IMG/VR virus record: IMGVR_UViG_3300042874_000042
Coordinates: 1-36,309 of that record
From: a virus
Strand: one strand, 5' to 3'
DNA length: 36,309 bases
The first letter of the stretch is position 1; each line of letters opens with the position of its first letter. Below the pieces are notes generated by a model. That model was not told the DNA's origin, made no database searches, and was given only the letters and a program-made list of their open reading frames with translations. Of this stretch, positions 7,398 to 15,258 are shown piece by piece. The translations under genes and the position numbers were made by a program.

Positions 7398-8710
7398 AAA
7401 AGTTAGGTATTCCATATATGGGCTCGAAGCGAGGCATTGCAAATGATATTGTTTCATTTATAAAGATGAGGCATCCAAATGCTAAATATTTTTATGATTT
7501 ATTTGGTGGTGGTGGAGCGGTAAGTTTTGCAGCGTTGGACTATTTTGATAATGTAATTTACAACGAGTTAAATACTGGGGTCGTTGAACTATTAAAGAAA
7601 ATATTGACAGATGGAGTTACCGAAGAGTTCTATCAGTGGGTAGATAGAGAAACCTTTCATAAGCATAAGGACTATGATACTTGGTTTGGTGGGTTAATTA
7701 AAACTTGTTGGAGTTTTGGAAATAAACAAAACGCATATATGTATGGAAATGAAATTGAAGAGTATAAACATCACGGGCATAAATTCATATTATATGATAA
7801 TGACGAATCGAAAGAACATATAAAAGATGTATTGAAAGATAGTTATTACTGGCACTTGGATAATCTACCAAAGTTTGAAAAATGGCAAGACAAAAGATTA
7901 TATTTTGTTGATATAATTCTGAAATTAGAAGCAATTAGAGTAACGAGGTTATACAGCGACTTGGTTTATAACGAATATAAGGATTTAAGTATTGACGAGT
8001 TTAAGGCTTTACGACAAAAAGAAATTTGTAGGACTATTGATAAGTATATCCCCGATATTCCAAAGAAGAATGGCAGAGGAATAGAAAGCAATAAATTGAG
8101 TGAATTGAAATATCTTCAACATCTTGAACACATTCAACGTCTTCAACACCTTGAACGAATTGATAAATTTGAAAGTCTTCAACGACTTAAAAATCTTGAA
8201 CACCTTCAACGGATTGAAAAACTTGAACAATTTAAGCAGATACAGCATATTGAACATCTTGGACGGATTGAACATCTTGAACATTTTCAACATCTCCAAC
8301 AACTCCAACATCTTGGACAGATTGAACACCTTGAAAATCTTAGACAAACTAAACAATTTACGTTGCTCAATCATAGTTATAACGAAGTGAAAATTACAAC
8401 ACCAATTGATGAAACAATTATTTACTTAGACCCGCCGTATAAAGACACGGGAAAATATCAGCACGATATAAACCACGATGAATTAATGGCATATATCAAA
8501 AATAGTAAATATCCGATTTACACATCGGGTTATAAAATGAATTTACCATCGGTTTGGAATGTAGAAAAACGTGTTTTGTTAAACAAAGTTAAAGCAAAAG
8601 TATCTAATGAAAATCTTTACATAAACGAAGCGGGTATTAAAAGTGCTGGAAAACGAGAAACAAAGCGGGCAAAAATGCAACTACAATTTAATTTCGGGAG
8701 TGCAGTATGA
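7394..8710 (+). CDS. D12-class (Dam-type) DNA adenine methyltransferase with leucine-repeat insert
   Basis: 438 residues. Family motifs are clear: PYMGSKRGIA at 7-16, DLFGGGGAVSF at 35-45 (SAM-binding motif I) and IYLDPPYKDTGK near 343-354 (catalytic motif IV, DPPY at 346-349). The enzyme transfers a methyl group from SAM to adenine N6, protecting phage DNA or altering recognition. About residues 238-322, between the target-recognition region and motif IV, form a low-complexity insert in which Leu/Ile/Phe recurs every third residue (QHLEHIQRLQHLERIDKFES). This makes the protein much longer than ordinary Dam (about 270-280). It overlaps both neighbours by 4 bp and sits within the late operon, not with the other DNA-modification gene at 32931. 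Confidence 0.85.
   Translation: MKKLGIPYMGSKRGIANDIVSFIKMRHPNAKYFYDLFGGGGAVSFAALDYFDNVIYNELNTGVVELLKKILTDGVTEEFYQWVDRETFHKHKDYDTWFGGLIKTCWSFGNKQNAYMYGNEIEEYKHHGHKFILYDNDESKEHIKDVLKDSYYWHLDNLPKFEKWQDKRLYFVDIILKLEAIRVTRLYSDLVYNEYKDLSIDEFKALRQKEICRTIDKYIPDIPKKNGRGIESNKLSELKYLQHLEHIQRLQHLERIDKFESLQRLKNLEHLQRIEKLEQFKQIQHIEHLGRIEHLEHFQHLQQLQHLGQIEHLENLRQTKQFTLLNHSYNEVKITTPIDETIIYLDPPYKDTGKYQHDINHDELMAYIKNSKYPIYTSGYKMNLPSVWNVEKRVLLNKVKAKVSNENLYINEAGIKSAGKRETKRAKMQLQFNFGSAV
8109..8363 (+). repeat. 9-nt-period tandem repeat inside the methyltransferase gene
   Basis: About 28 degenerate units of the form NNN-NTT-NAA (for example CATCTTGAA, CACATTCAA, CGTCTTCAA) run in frame and encode x-Leu/Ile/Phe-Glu/Gln triplets. 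The lack of stop-prone codons leaves two other frames open (8009-8374 minus, 8124-8390 plus), which are shadows. Gain or loss of 9-nt units would keep the frame. Confidence 0.8.
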
Positions 8711-9633
8711 AAATTGAAATAGCAAAAAATTTTATTAAAGAAAATGCTGATTTATCTAATATTGAAATCGCTCGTAGGTTAGTAAATGAACATTATCCTA
8801 ATGAAAACGTTGACGTTCTCCGAAGGTTAGTCGCTTTTATTAAGAGCGAAGACAATTACAATGAATTTACCGAATTTGAAGCAGCAGAAATGCCTGATAG
8901 TTGGTATTCTGAACCGAACCGATATGAATTAGAAGGTAAGGTCGCAGTCTTAAACGATATACACGTCCCTTTTCACGATAAATACGCACTAAATACAGCA
9001 ATAAATTACATTGAGAAATATAATCCTGATTATTTGCTTTTAAATGGTGATATAGGTGATTTTTATGCTAATAGTAGATTTGTTAAAGACCCTAATTTGA
9101 GAGATACAGCGAAGGAATTGTCTATGATTAATCAATTATTAGATTGGTTGCAGTCAAAATTTTCAAGGATTATTTACAAAGAAGGAAATCACGAGGCTCG
9201 GTTATTCGATTATATAGCATCAAAAGCCCCAGAATTAGGTAATTTAGAAGGTATTAAGTTAGATAGGCTACTTAAACTACAAGAAAGAAACATTACTTTC
9301 GTTAGCAATAGAGAAAGGATTAAAATAGATAAATTATCAGTTATTCACGGGAACGAAATCCCAGCGGGTGGTATGATAAATGTAGCAAGGACTAAGATAT
9401 TACGGGCGATGGGCAATGTTTTATTTGGTCATCACCACGTAACGCAAGATTTTACACAAAGAACGATTGACGATAAGGTAATAGGTTCTTGGGCAGTTGG
9501 TTGCTTGTGTGGATTGAGTCCAGAATATGCAAAATTTAATTCGTGGAATCACGGGTTTGCATTAGTGGAAACCTTGCAAGGTGGTGGTTTTGAAGTGCAA
9601 AACAAACGGATTATAAATAATAAAGTAATGTAA
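8707..9633 (+). CDS. calcineurin-like metallophosphoesterase
   Basis: 308 residues. All metal-binding motifs of the family are present: DIH at 84-86, GDIGD at 114-118, GNHE at 160-163, the histidine of VIHGNEIP near 216 and GHHH at 241-244. These enzymes use two metal ions to hydrolyse phosphomono- or diesters. The N-terminal 60 residues (IAKNFIKENADLSNIEIARR) resemble a small helix-turn-helix, suggesting nucleic-acid association. Phage members may act as nucleases or remove 5' or cyclic phosphates; the substrate cannot be read from the sequence. It overlaps the methyltransferase gene by 4 bp and is the last gene before the first non-coding repeat cluster. Confidence 0.8.
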   Translation: MKIEIAKNFIKENADLSNIEIARRLVNEHYPNENVDVLRRLVAFIKSEDNYNEFTEFEAAEMPDSWYSEPNRYELEGKVAVLNDIHVPFHDKYALNTAINYIEKYNPDYLLLNGDIGDFYANSRFVKDPNLRDTAKELSMINQLLDWLQSKFSRIIYKEGNHEARLFDYIASKAPELGNLEGIKLDRLLKLQERNITFVSNRERIKIDKLSVIHGNEIPAGGMINVARTKILRAMGNVLFGHHHVTQDFTQRTIDDKVIGSWAVGCLCGLSPEYAKFNSWNHGFALVETLQGGGFEVQNKRIINNKVM

Positions 9634-9734
9634 TCCAGTGGAAAGTTGAAAGTTAAAAGTCTATAAAGTTGAAAGTAAATTAGTTAGAAGTGAAAAGTTT
9701 ATAAAGTTGAAAGTTTATAAAGTATAAGGTTGAA
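9634..9734 (+). repeat. non-coding AAAGTTGAAAGT-type repeat cluster, left copy
   Basis: The 101-bp gap is made of overlapping copies of AAAGTTGAAAGT, AAAGTTTATAAAGT and similar. It contains AAAGTAAATTAGTTAGAAGT, which recurs with one change in the gap at 14883-14959. The two clusters bracket the fiber block. No promoter match is seen in it. Confidence 0.75.
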
Positions 9735-10028
9735 ATGATTGCAGGAAAATATAACATAACAGCGTATTTAAATAGAGATTATTACCAAATATTTACATTT
9801 GATATTAATATAAGTGCTTATACTTTTATTGGAGCGGTGGATAATAATGGTTCTGATGTTTATTTCACGATTATAAATATAGACAATAATAATATCGGCG
9901 TTAGTATGGATATAACAACGCTTAACAATTTCACTGCTGGTAGTTATAACTATGATATTAAGATGAATGACGGATTAAATAAGCAAGTAATTGAAGGTAA
10001 GTTTGTTATTTATAACACGGTATCATAA
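9735..10028 (+). CDS. beta-rich fiber/baseplate adaptor-like protein
   Basis: 97 residues, no named family recognised with certainty. The sequence KYNITAYLNRDYYQIFTFDI, then TFIGAVDNNGSDVYFTIINI and the ending SYNYDIKMNDGLNKQVIEGK resembles the small Ig-like N-terminal domains of phage upper-baseplate or receptor-binding proteins, which start with a 'G..f...' strand pair and finish with 'G.y.Y.i....g....l..G.f.I'. It is the first gene of the block bracketed by the repeat clusters, and the next gene starts at its stop codon (TAATG). Structural role inferred from place and fold pattern. Confidence 0.45.
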   Translation: MIAGKYNITAYLNRDYYQIFTFDINISAYTFIGAVDNNGSDVYFTIINIDNNNIGVSMDITTLNNFTAGSYNYDIKMNDGLNKQVIEGKFVIYNTVS

Positions 10029-10477
10029 TGGACATAACAGCGGTTGAAAATAGAATAAAGGTAGAGCCAAACGAAGAGGTCGTAAATATTACTTTTGGTG
10101 ATGTTGTTAGTTTAACTACAAGTGAAATAAAGACTATTACCGAAAACTATCAATGTGGTGAGGATATTGGGAGCGGAAAAGCGGTTTATTTGTCAAATAT
10201 CGGTAAAATTTATATGGCTGACAATAGCAATACTGATATAATTAACGCAATCGTTGGAGTTACAAAACAAGCGGGTTCAAGTGGTGATATTGTAGAAGTT
10301 GTAATTCAGGGCGAGGTTGGATATGTATTTGCCGACCGACCTGGAACTTACTATGTTTATCAAAATGGTTTGATGGATAACGCTCCACCCGCAACTGATG
10401 TAATTATAAGCGTTGGTAGGTATATTAGAAACGGGTATTTATTAGTAAATATTGGTAATTATATAATTAGAAATTAA
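10028..10477 (+). CDS. tail fiber/virion surface protein with beta domain
   Basis: 149 residues. After a short N-terminal helix, the part from about residue 40 reads YQCGEDIGSGKAVYLSNIGK, IVGVTKQAGSSGDIVEVVIQ, GTYYVYQNGLMDNAPP and VGRYIRNGYLLVNIG. This 'G.aVyl..gk...a.......iiGv......G..v.v...G.v' pattern is a beta domain found repeatedly in phage fibers and capsid-cementing proteins (DUF2190-like). Related versions are in the gene at 10499 and at the C-terminus of the protein at 16203. It probably forms part of the fiber shaft or a decoration at the tail tip. Confidence 0.5.
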   Translation: MDITAVENRIKVEPNEEVVNITFGDVVSLTTSEIKTITENYQCGEDIGSGKAVYLSNIGKIYMADNSNTDIINAIVGVTKQAGSSGDIVEVVIQGEVGYVFADRPGTYYVYQNGLMDNAPPATDVIISVGRYIRNGYLLVNIGNYIIRN

Positions 10478-10498
10478 TTTTAAATAAAAGGTAAGACA

Positions 10499-11011
10499 AT
10501 GGCAGAAAAATATTTGAAACAAGGCTTAACAGCAATAGAAGAAGTTGAAGCCAAAGCGTCCAGTGCAGGTGCTGGAGACGCTGGTAAAATCGTAGCATTA
10601 GACGGCACTGGCAAATTAGATACGACTTTAATGCCTTCGGGTGTTGGAGCGGATACATTAAGCGTGGTCGCCTCAGAGGCTTTATCGGCTGGTAATTTAG
10701 TAAATATCTTTGATGACGCTGGAACAACTAAGGCAAGAAAAGCGGACGCTACTGGTGGAGTTGCTAAAAAAGCAGACGGATATGTGTTGGCTGCTGTTAC
10801 AAGCGGTGCAAGTGCAACGGTTTATTTTGATGGAACTATAACTGGATTGACAGGCTTAACTGCTGGCTCTAATTATTATTTAAGCACAACAGCGGGTGGG
10901 ACTACAACAACAATTCCAACAGCGGCGACTAATATAGCACAACTTATAGGTAAGGCATTAAGCACGACCTCAATAAGTTTTGAACCCGGTGGAACTATAA
11001 TAAGAGCATAA
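10499..11011 (+). CDS. tail fiber/virion surface protein with beta domain
   Basis: 170 residues, rich in Ala, Thr and Gly. An N-terminal attachment-like segment (MAEKYLKQGLTAIEEVEAKA) is followed by GKIVALDGTGKLDTTLMPSG, a motif seen where phage fibers begin. The remainder is the same type of beta domain as in the preceding gene: SEALSAGNLVNIFDDAGTTK, ADGYVLAAVTSGASATVYFD, SNYYLSTTAGGTTTTIP and IAQLIGKALSTTSISF. An RBS-like AAAGGTAAG lies just upstream of the ATG. Likely a fiber or shaft protein; the binding partner is unknown. Confidence 0.55.
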   Translation: MAEKYLKQGLTAIEEVEAKASSAGAGDAGKIVALDGTGKLDTTLMPSGVGADTLSVVASEALSAGNLVNIFDDAGTTKARKADATGGVAKKADGYVLAAVTSGASATVYFDGTITGLTGLTAGSNYYLSTTAGGTTTTIPTAATNIAQLIGKALSTTSISFEPGGTIIRA

Positions 11012-11013
11012 AA

Positions 11014-11439
11014 GTGGCAAAAGTATTAAAAATAGATACGACTGGAATAGTAGAAACTAACGTGCAAGATACTCTTGTTAGTGGAACTAATATCAAAACT
11101 ATTAATTCAAATAGTTTGTTAGGTAGTGGTGATATTAATGTTTCTACTGAAAGCACGACTACTGGAACGAGTTTAACTATTAGTGGAGCGACTTACAATT
11201 TCCATTATATAACAATTAGTGCAAACGATTCGTTCAGTTTAAGTAATATTACTACAAATCAAATATACTATTTTATGATAACAAACAGCGGTGCGAGTGA
11301 AATTACAATCACGTTGCCAAATACGGCTGATGTAAGTAGTGCTGATACATTCACAATCGGAGCAAGTAAAGTAAAAGAAGTAAGTATGATTTACAATGGG
11401 ACTAATAGGTATTGGCAAATCAGTGAGGAATTAGCGTGA
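11014..11439 (+). CDS. tail fiber protein (GTG start)
   Basis: 141 residues starting with GTG at 11014, 2 bp after the previous stop. The N-terminus VLKIDTTGIVETNVQDTLVS, then NSLLGSGDINVS is a common phage fiber motif ('inGnsLLGsGdi.v'). The rest is beta-rich: FHYITISANDSFSLSNITTN and VKEVSMIYNGTNRYWQISEE, which resembles short knob-like domains at fiber ends. The stop overlaps the GTG start of the next gene (GTGA), so the two are probably translated together and may assemble together. Confidence 0.55.
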   Translation: MAKVLKIDTTGIVETNVQDTLVSGTNIKTINSNSLLGSGDINVSTESTTTGTSLTISGATYNFHYITISANDSFSLSNITTNQIYYFMITNSGASEITITLPNTADVSSADTFTIGASKVKEVSMIYNGTNRYWQISEELA

Positions 11440-12920
11440 GGACTACTATCATAGGTAAGAGTAAAGGCACAACTGCAAATGGAAAGTTTATAATGCAAAT
11501 TGCAACTACGACAGCAAGTGAAGTTTTTACTCTCCCAAGTAGGTCAGGCTATACTTATAATTACACGGTATATTGGGGTGATGGAACTAATAATAGTTAT
11601 ACAACTTCTACTCAACCGACCCACACTTATGCAACAGCAGGCACGTATGATATAGAAATAGCAGGTCGCTTTGAGGCGATGTATTTTAATAATGGTGGTT
11701 CCAAATCATTAGTAAAGAAAATATTAAGTTGGGGTGGTAGTGAATTTGATGGCTTTAAATCATTAAGCAATGGATTTTATGGCTGCAATGATCTTAATGA
11801 ATTAGCAGAAGGTGGGATAAAACAGCAAAGCGGGACTCCGATAACAAGTTTCGAACTCACATTTTATAATTGCAATAAAATCACAAGCCTTCCAGCAGAT
11901 TTATTTAGATATAACACAAGTGTTACAACTTTCGGCGGCACATTTTATTATTGCAGTATCACAAGCCTTCCAACCGATTTATTCAGGTATAACACAAGTG
12001 TAACAAGTTTCCAAAGCACATTTGGTTCTTGCAATAAAATCACAAGCCTTCCAGCAGATTTATTTAGATATAACACAAGTGTTACAACTTTCTATCAAAC
12101 ATTTAATTATTGCAGTGGTATCACGAGCCTTCCAACCGATTTATTCAGGTATAACACAAGTGTAACAAGTTTCCAAAGCACATTTGGTGCTTGCTATAAA
12201 ATCGCAAGCCTGCCTGTAGATTTGTTCAGATATAATACAAGTGCGATGATTTTCGATAGTACGTTTTATAATTGCAGTGGTATCACAAGCATTCCAGTAG
12301 ATATATTTAGGTATAATACAAGTGCTACAAATTTTGGTGGTGTATTTTCTTTTTGCAGTAGTATCACAAGTCTACCATCTGATTTATTTAGATACAATAC
12401 AAGCGTTACAAGTTTCTATTACGCATTTGGTGGTTGCGGTAAAATCGCAAGCATTCCTACCGATTTATTCAGGTATAATACAAGTGCAACAAATCTCGGC
12501 GTTGTATTTTATTCTTGCAGTAGTATCACAAGTATTCCAGTAGATTTATTCAGGTATAATACAAGTGCTACAAGTTTCTATTACGCATTTAATGGTTGCG
12601 GTAATATCACAAGTATTCCAGTAGATTTATTCAGATACAATACAAGTGTAATAGATTTTCAATACACATTTTATGGTTGCAGTAAACTAACTTTACGAGC
12701 CGATATATTTGGAACGGATTATGCGAATCGCTTTTTAAACAAATCGATTAATTTCAGTAATTTTGCACGCATTGGTAGTTTCACTGGGACGCAAGGCACA
12801 GCCCCTGCATTATGGGACTTTGATTACGGCACTGGAACACCTACAAAAACAGACGCTTTTCAAGGGCATTCAGCATCGTCAGTAAGTAATTTTTCATCAA
12901 TACCAGCGGAGTGGTTATAA
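11436..12920 (+). CDS. PKD-like plus BspA-like leucine-rich repeat receptor-binding protein
   Basis: 494 residues from GTG at 11436. Residues about 25-80 resemble a PKD domain (YTYNYTVYWGDGTNNSYTT, PTHTYATAGTYDIEIAG). From about 100 the protein changes into BspA-like/DUF285 leucine-rich repeats, including ten consecutive 27-residue units of the form ITSLPxDLFRYNTSVTxFxx followed by xFxxCxx. BspA-type repeats are adhesive solenoids on bacterial and eukaryotic surfaces; at this place in a phage the protein is probably the host-receptor or glycan-binding tip. Conserved DLFRYNTS forms the scaffold while the residues around F-x-x-F-x-x-C vary. The C-terminus (after 430) is a short cap. This is the strongest candidate for host-range determinant in the window. 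Confidence 0.7.
   Translation: MRTTIIGKSKGTTANGKFIMQIATTTASEVFTLPSRSGYTYNYTVYWGDGTNNSYTTSTQPTHTYATAGTYDIEIAGRFEAMYFNNGGSKSLVKKILSWGGSEFDGFKSLSNGFYGCNDLNELAEGGIKQQSGTPITSFELTFYNCNKITSLPADLFRYNTSVTTFGGTFYYCSITSLPTDLFRYNTSVTSFQSTFGSCNKITSLPADLFRYNTSVTTFYQTFNYCSGITSLPTDLFRYNTSVTSFQSTFGACYKIASLPVDLFRYNTSAMIFDSTFYNCSGITSIPVDIFRYNTSATNFGGVFSFCSSITSLPSDLFRYNTSVTSFYYAFGGCGKIASIPTDLFRYNTSATNLGVVFYSCSSITSIPVDLFRYNTSATSFYYAFNGCGNITSIPVDLFRYNTSVIDFQYTFYGCSKLTLRADIFGTDYANRFLNKSINFSNFARIGSFTGTQGTAPALWDFDYGTGTPTKTDAFQGHSASSVSNFSSIPAEWL
11880..12689 (+). repeat. ten 81-nt (27-codon) repeats in the BspA-like fiber gene
   Basis: Units begin at 11880, 11958, 12039, 12120, 12201, 12282, 12363, 12444, 12525 and 12606. 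Unit 1 is one codon short (78 nt). Units 1-2 and 3-4 are close DNA copies, so a two-unit block was duplicated recently. Confidence 0.9.
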
Positions 12921-13345
12921 TGTTATACTATATAATAAACAATAGACTAATAGGATACGAACAGCAGTTAGATGGTGCTTTATACAATTATCCTAAATTA
13001 ACAGAAGAGCAAGCCACTTTTTACGAACTGCATAAATGTAGTTTGCAAGAGGCTATTGATATGATATTAGCAGTTCCTTATGAACCTGATTTAAGCGAGT
13101 TGAAGGCACAGCAAAAGCGAATGTATTCAGATATGGCTTTTGAAATTAGAAGTGAGTTAGTGCCAGACTACAAACTAATCAATGCGGGTTTAGGAATATA
13201 TTCTGAGGCTGATGTAATTAAATTTAGAAATTATGTTACAGCATTTAGAACAGAATTTTACAGGTTGTCTGTTTTAATAGATGGAGCAACTACAAAAGAA
13301 GAGTTAGATTTAATCAATGATAATTATAGAGAAATTGAATTATGA
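12920..13345 (+). CDS. fiber-associated protein, possible assembly factor
   Basis: 141 residues from the ATG at 12920, which overlaps the fiber stop (TAATG); three upstream codons from 12911 are unlikely. No named family recognised. The N-terminal part (LYYIINNRLIGYEQQLDGAL, YPKLTEEQATFYELHKC) and the helical middle (DLSELKAQQKRMYSDMAFEI) resemble the short chaperone-like or tail-fiber-assembly proteins coded directly after large fibers, which often have the phrase 'QAAFYEENPNAS..E'. A role in folding or attaching the repeat fiber is plausible but not shown. Confidence 0.45.
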   Translation: MLYYIINNRLIGYEQQLDGALYNYPKLTEEQATFYELHKCSLQEAIDMILAVPYEPDLSELKAQQKRMYSDMAFEIRSELVPDYKLINAGLGIYSEADVIKFRNYVTAFRTEFYRLSVLIDGATTKEELDLINDNYREIEL

Positions 13346-13560
13346 CAAACAAAGTATCAAATATGGAGATGGTGGATAAGGTATCGGATATAATTCAAAA
13401 GTCTATATTAATGCAAAATACTTTTATTAGGTCTGCTCTATACGAATTATTTATGCAATATGTAATCACTGATAAACATAAACTGGAAAAAAAACCAATA
13501 GAAATTGACGATTATATTACTAAGAAGTTAGACGATATTTACAACGAAGGACTTTTGTAA
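13342..13560 (+). CDS. small helical protein of unknown function
   Basis: 72 residues, starting by ATGA overlap with the previous gene. Mostly alpha-helical and charged (VSNMEMVDKVSDIIQKSILM; IDDYITKKLDDIYNEGLL). No signal peptide, membrane segment or family motif seen. Its tight coupling to the fiber-associated gene before it and the fiber gene 8 bp after suggests a tail or fiber accessory role, nothing more precise. Confidence 0.5.
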   Translation: MTNKVSNMEMVDKVSDIIQKSILMQNTFIRSALYELFMQYVITDKHKLEKKPIEIDDYITKKLDDIYNEGLL

Positions 13561-13568
13561 GGTAAAAT

Positions 13569-14882
13569 ATGTTAATTAAAAAACTTAAAACAACAAACGG
13601 AAGAGATTATTTAGAAGTTTTAAACGCTTCGGAGGTGGTCGTCGATGTTACGAACTTTGATAATAATTTAAGTTCAACTGATGTAGATTTGCAAACCGCA
13701 TTAGAAACGATTGATGAAATTTCTGCAAGTGGTGGTGAAACGGTAAATGTTGAAACACTTACAGCAAACAAAACCTTGACGGCTTCTGATGCTACGATAC
13801 AAATACTACAAACGGGCTCGGCAAATAGAATTGTAAATTTACCAGATGGATTAACTATCGGACAAAAATTCGTTATTTGGAACAATAATGAATATACAAG
13901 TAGTTATTATTTAGATGTTAAATATGTAATTACAAAAGATAAAATTTATTCTCAAAAGAAAACTGAATTTTATTGGGACGGAACGAATTGGTATTATAGT
14001 AACGAATCGAATGTAGCAATAGGTAATAGTGCAAATGTCAATATTGGTGGCGTAGCAATAGGCTATAATGCAAACGGAAATAATTCTGGAGCAGTATTGG
14101 GCTATAATGCGAATGGAGATACCGCTGGAGCAGTGGTAGGCTTTTATGCAGATGGAAATTATGAAGGTGCAGCGGTAGGTTATGGAGCAAATGGGAGTAG
14201 CAATGGAGCATCAGTAGGATATTATGCAAATAGTAATAATTATGGAGTTGCATTAGGCTATGGAGCAGATGGTTATAATCAAGGAGCGGTAGTCGGTAGT
14301 TATGCAAATGGGGTTGGTTATGGAGTTGCATTAGGTCACGAAGCAATCACTAACTACAAACAAAGTGGGACGGTTGCAATAGGAACTCATTCACAAGCGG
14401 AGCGTAATAGAGAAATCGTTTCAACTGCTTCAAGTTCAGCTTTGAATAAAGCACAGATGACTATCCAGAAATATAAAGAAACTGATATACCTAACAATAC
14501 AAGCACGTGGGTTGAATTATTCGTGGACGCTTCTTCAAGTAGGTTAGTATTACTAACCAATTCAGTTTATAATTTCTTCGGTGAGTTAAATTGTTATAGG
14601 ATAGCAACGAACGATAATATTTTATATCCTCTTGGAGCGGTTAAGGGTTGGCAATTTACTGGCTTGATTAAGAACGTGGCTGGAGTAGTTGCATTAGTTG
14701 GAACACCTACTATAACTTTATTAGGTTGCGACACTGATGGTGATATAGGTAATGTAGATATGCAAATAGAGGCTGACGATATAAATGATAGTTTGAAATT
14801 ATCGGTTTATATTCCGCTTGGAAGTGGTGGGCAAACTTATAGATTTAGTGGCAATATTTTTGCAAGTGAAACGAGGATGTAA
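13569..14882 (+). CDS. tail fiber with YadA-head-like 13-residue repeats
   Basis: 437 residues. N-terminal fiber-type region (TNFDNNLSSTDVDLQTALET; ETVNVETLTANKTLTASDAT), followed by a globular segment with TEFYWDGTNWYYSNE near 138. Residues about 149-275 contain a run of 13-residue units such as VAIGYNANGNNSG, AVLGYNANGDTAG and AVVGFYADGNYEG, resembling the left-handed beta-roll repeats of trimeric adhesin (YadA/Hia) heads. The C-terminal 160 residues (NTSTWVELFVDASSSRLVLL, GWQFTGLIKNVAGVV, YRFSGNIFASETRM) look like a terminal beta-sandwich knob. Probably a trimeric side fiber or second receptor-binding protein. Confidence 0.65.
   Translation: MLIKKLKTTNGRDYLEVLNASEVVVDVTNFDNNLSSTDVDLQTALETIDEISASGGETVNVETLTANKTLTASDATIQILQTGSANRIVNLPDGLTIGQKFVIWNNNEYTSSYYLDVKYVITKDKIYSQKKTEFYWDGTNWYYSNESNVAIGNSANVNIGGVAIGYNANGNNSGAVLGYNANGDTAGAVVGFYADGNYEGAAVGYGANGSSNGASVGYYANSNNYGVALGYGADGYNQGAVVGSYANGVGYGVALGHEAITNYKQSGTVAIGTHSQAERNREIVSTASSSALNKAQMTIQKYKETDIPNNTSTWVELFVDASSSRLVLLTNSVYNFFGELNCYRIATNDNILYPLGAVKGWQFTGLIKNVAGVVALVGTPTITLLGCDTDGDIGNVDMQIEADDINDSLKLSVYIPLGSGGQTYRFSGNIFASETRM
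14052..14324 (+). repeat. seven 39-nt (13-codon) repeats in the YadA-like fiber gene
   Basis: Units start at 14052, 14091, 14130, 14169, 14208, 14247 and 14286, with a partial eighth from 14325. Each encodes a variant of xVxGYxANGxxxG. The periodic glycine codons leave a minus-strand frame open (14038-14346), which is a shadow. Confidence 0.85.
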
Positions 14883-14959
14883 ATCAGTTGAAAGTTTGTA
14901 AAGTATAAAGTAAATTAGTTAAAAGTATAAAGTTGAAAGTTAAAAGTTGAAAGGTGGTT
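14883..14959 (+). repeat. non-coding AAAGTTGAAAGT-type repeat cluster, right copy
   Basis: The gap repeats AAAGTTGAAAGT, AAAGTATAAAGT and AAAAGTTGAAAG. It shares AAAGTAAATTAGTTAAAAGT with the left copy at 9634-9734 apart from one base. It ends in AAGGTGG, which serves as ribosome binding site for the next gene. Confidence 0.75.
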
Positions 14960-15250
14960 ATGGCACTAACTAAAAATAATAAGTATTTAAAAATTACATC
15001 AATCCAGTTTGATTTTTGGAGTGATAATTATCATATTGCTTATGCAATATTTGATAACGAACAACATAGATTAGACTATAAAAATGCAATATCAAAGGTC
15101 GAGCCTGAAAGAGGTTTATATAACGGCTTCGGTTCTATTGAAACTGAAATAACAAACGAAATTAATAAATTAACAGCAAAAGACTCGGTTTATTACTCAT
15201 CATATCAAACGCTTAAAAATGATATGTTTTCTGATTGGGTGGATTGTTAG
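14960..15250 (+). CDS. conserved-looking tail-region protein
   Basis: 96 residues from the ATG at 14960, chosen because AAGGTGG at 14951-14957 gives a close ribosome binding site and would overlap the GTG at 14954. The sequence LKITSIQFDFWSDNYHIAYA and DNEQHRLDYKNAISKVEPER is soluble alpha/beta with no family motif I know. Because it is the first gene after the fiber block and just before the tail tube candidate, a tail-associated role is likely, but its exact role is unknown. Confidence 0.5.
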   Translation: MALTKNNKYLKITSIQFDFWSDNYHIAYAIFDNEQHRLDYKNAISKVEPERGLYNGFGSIETEITNEINKLTAKDSVYYSSYQTLKNDMFSDWVDC

Positions 15251-15258
15251 GGGGCAAT

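Noticed and set aside
8009-8390. Open frames on both strands across the methyltransferase repeat (8009-8374 minus, 8124-8390 plus)
   Set aside because: They exist because the 9-nt repeat contains no stop codons in several frames. They lack ribosome binding sites and give low-complexity Leu/Phe/Asn peptides.
14038-14346. Minus-strand frame over the YadA-like repeats
   Set aside because: Shadow of the 39-nt repeat; the peptide is a Leu/His/Gln-rich artefact and the plus frame has a recognisable fiber protein.
7394-14882. Diversity-generating retroelement, suspected from repeated fiber genes
   Set aside because: No reverse transcriptase gene and no template/variable repeat pair with adenine-specific changes were seen. 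The repeats fit simple unit duplication.
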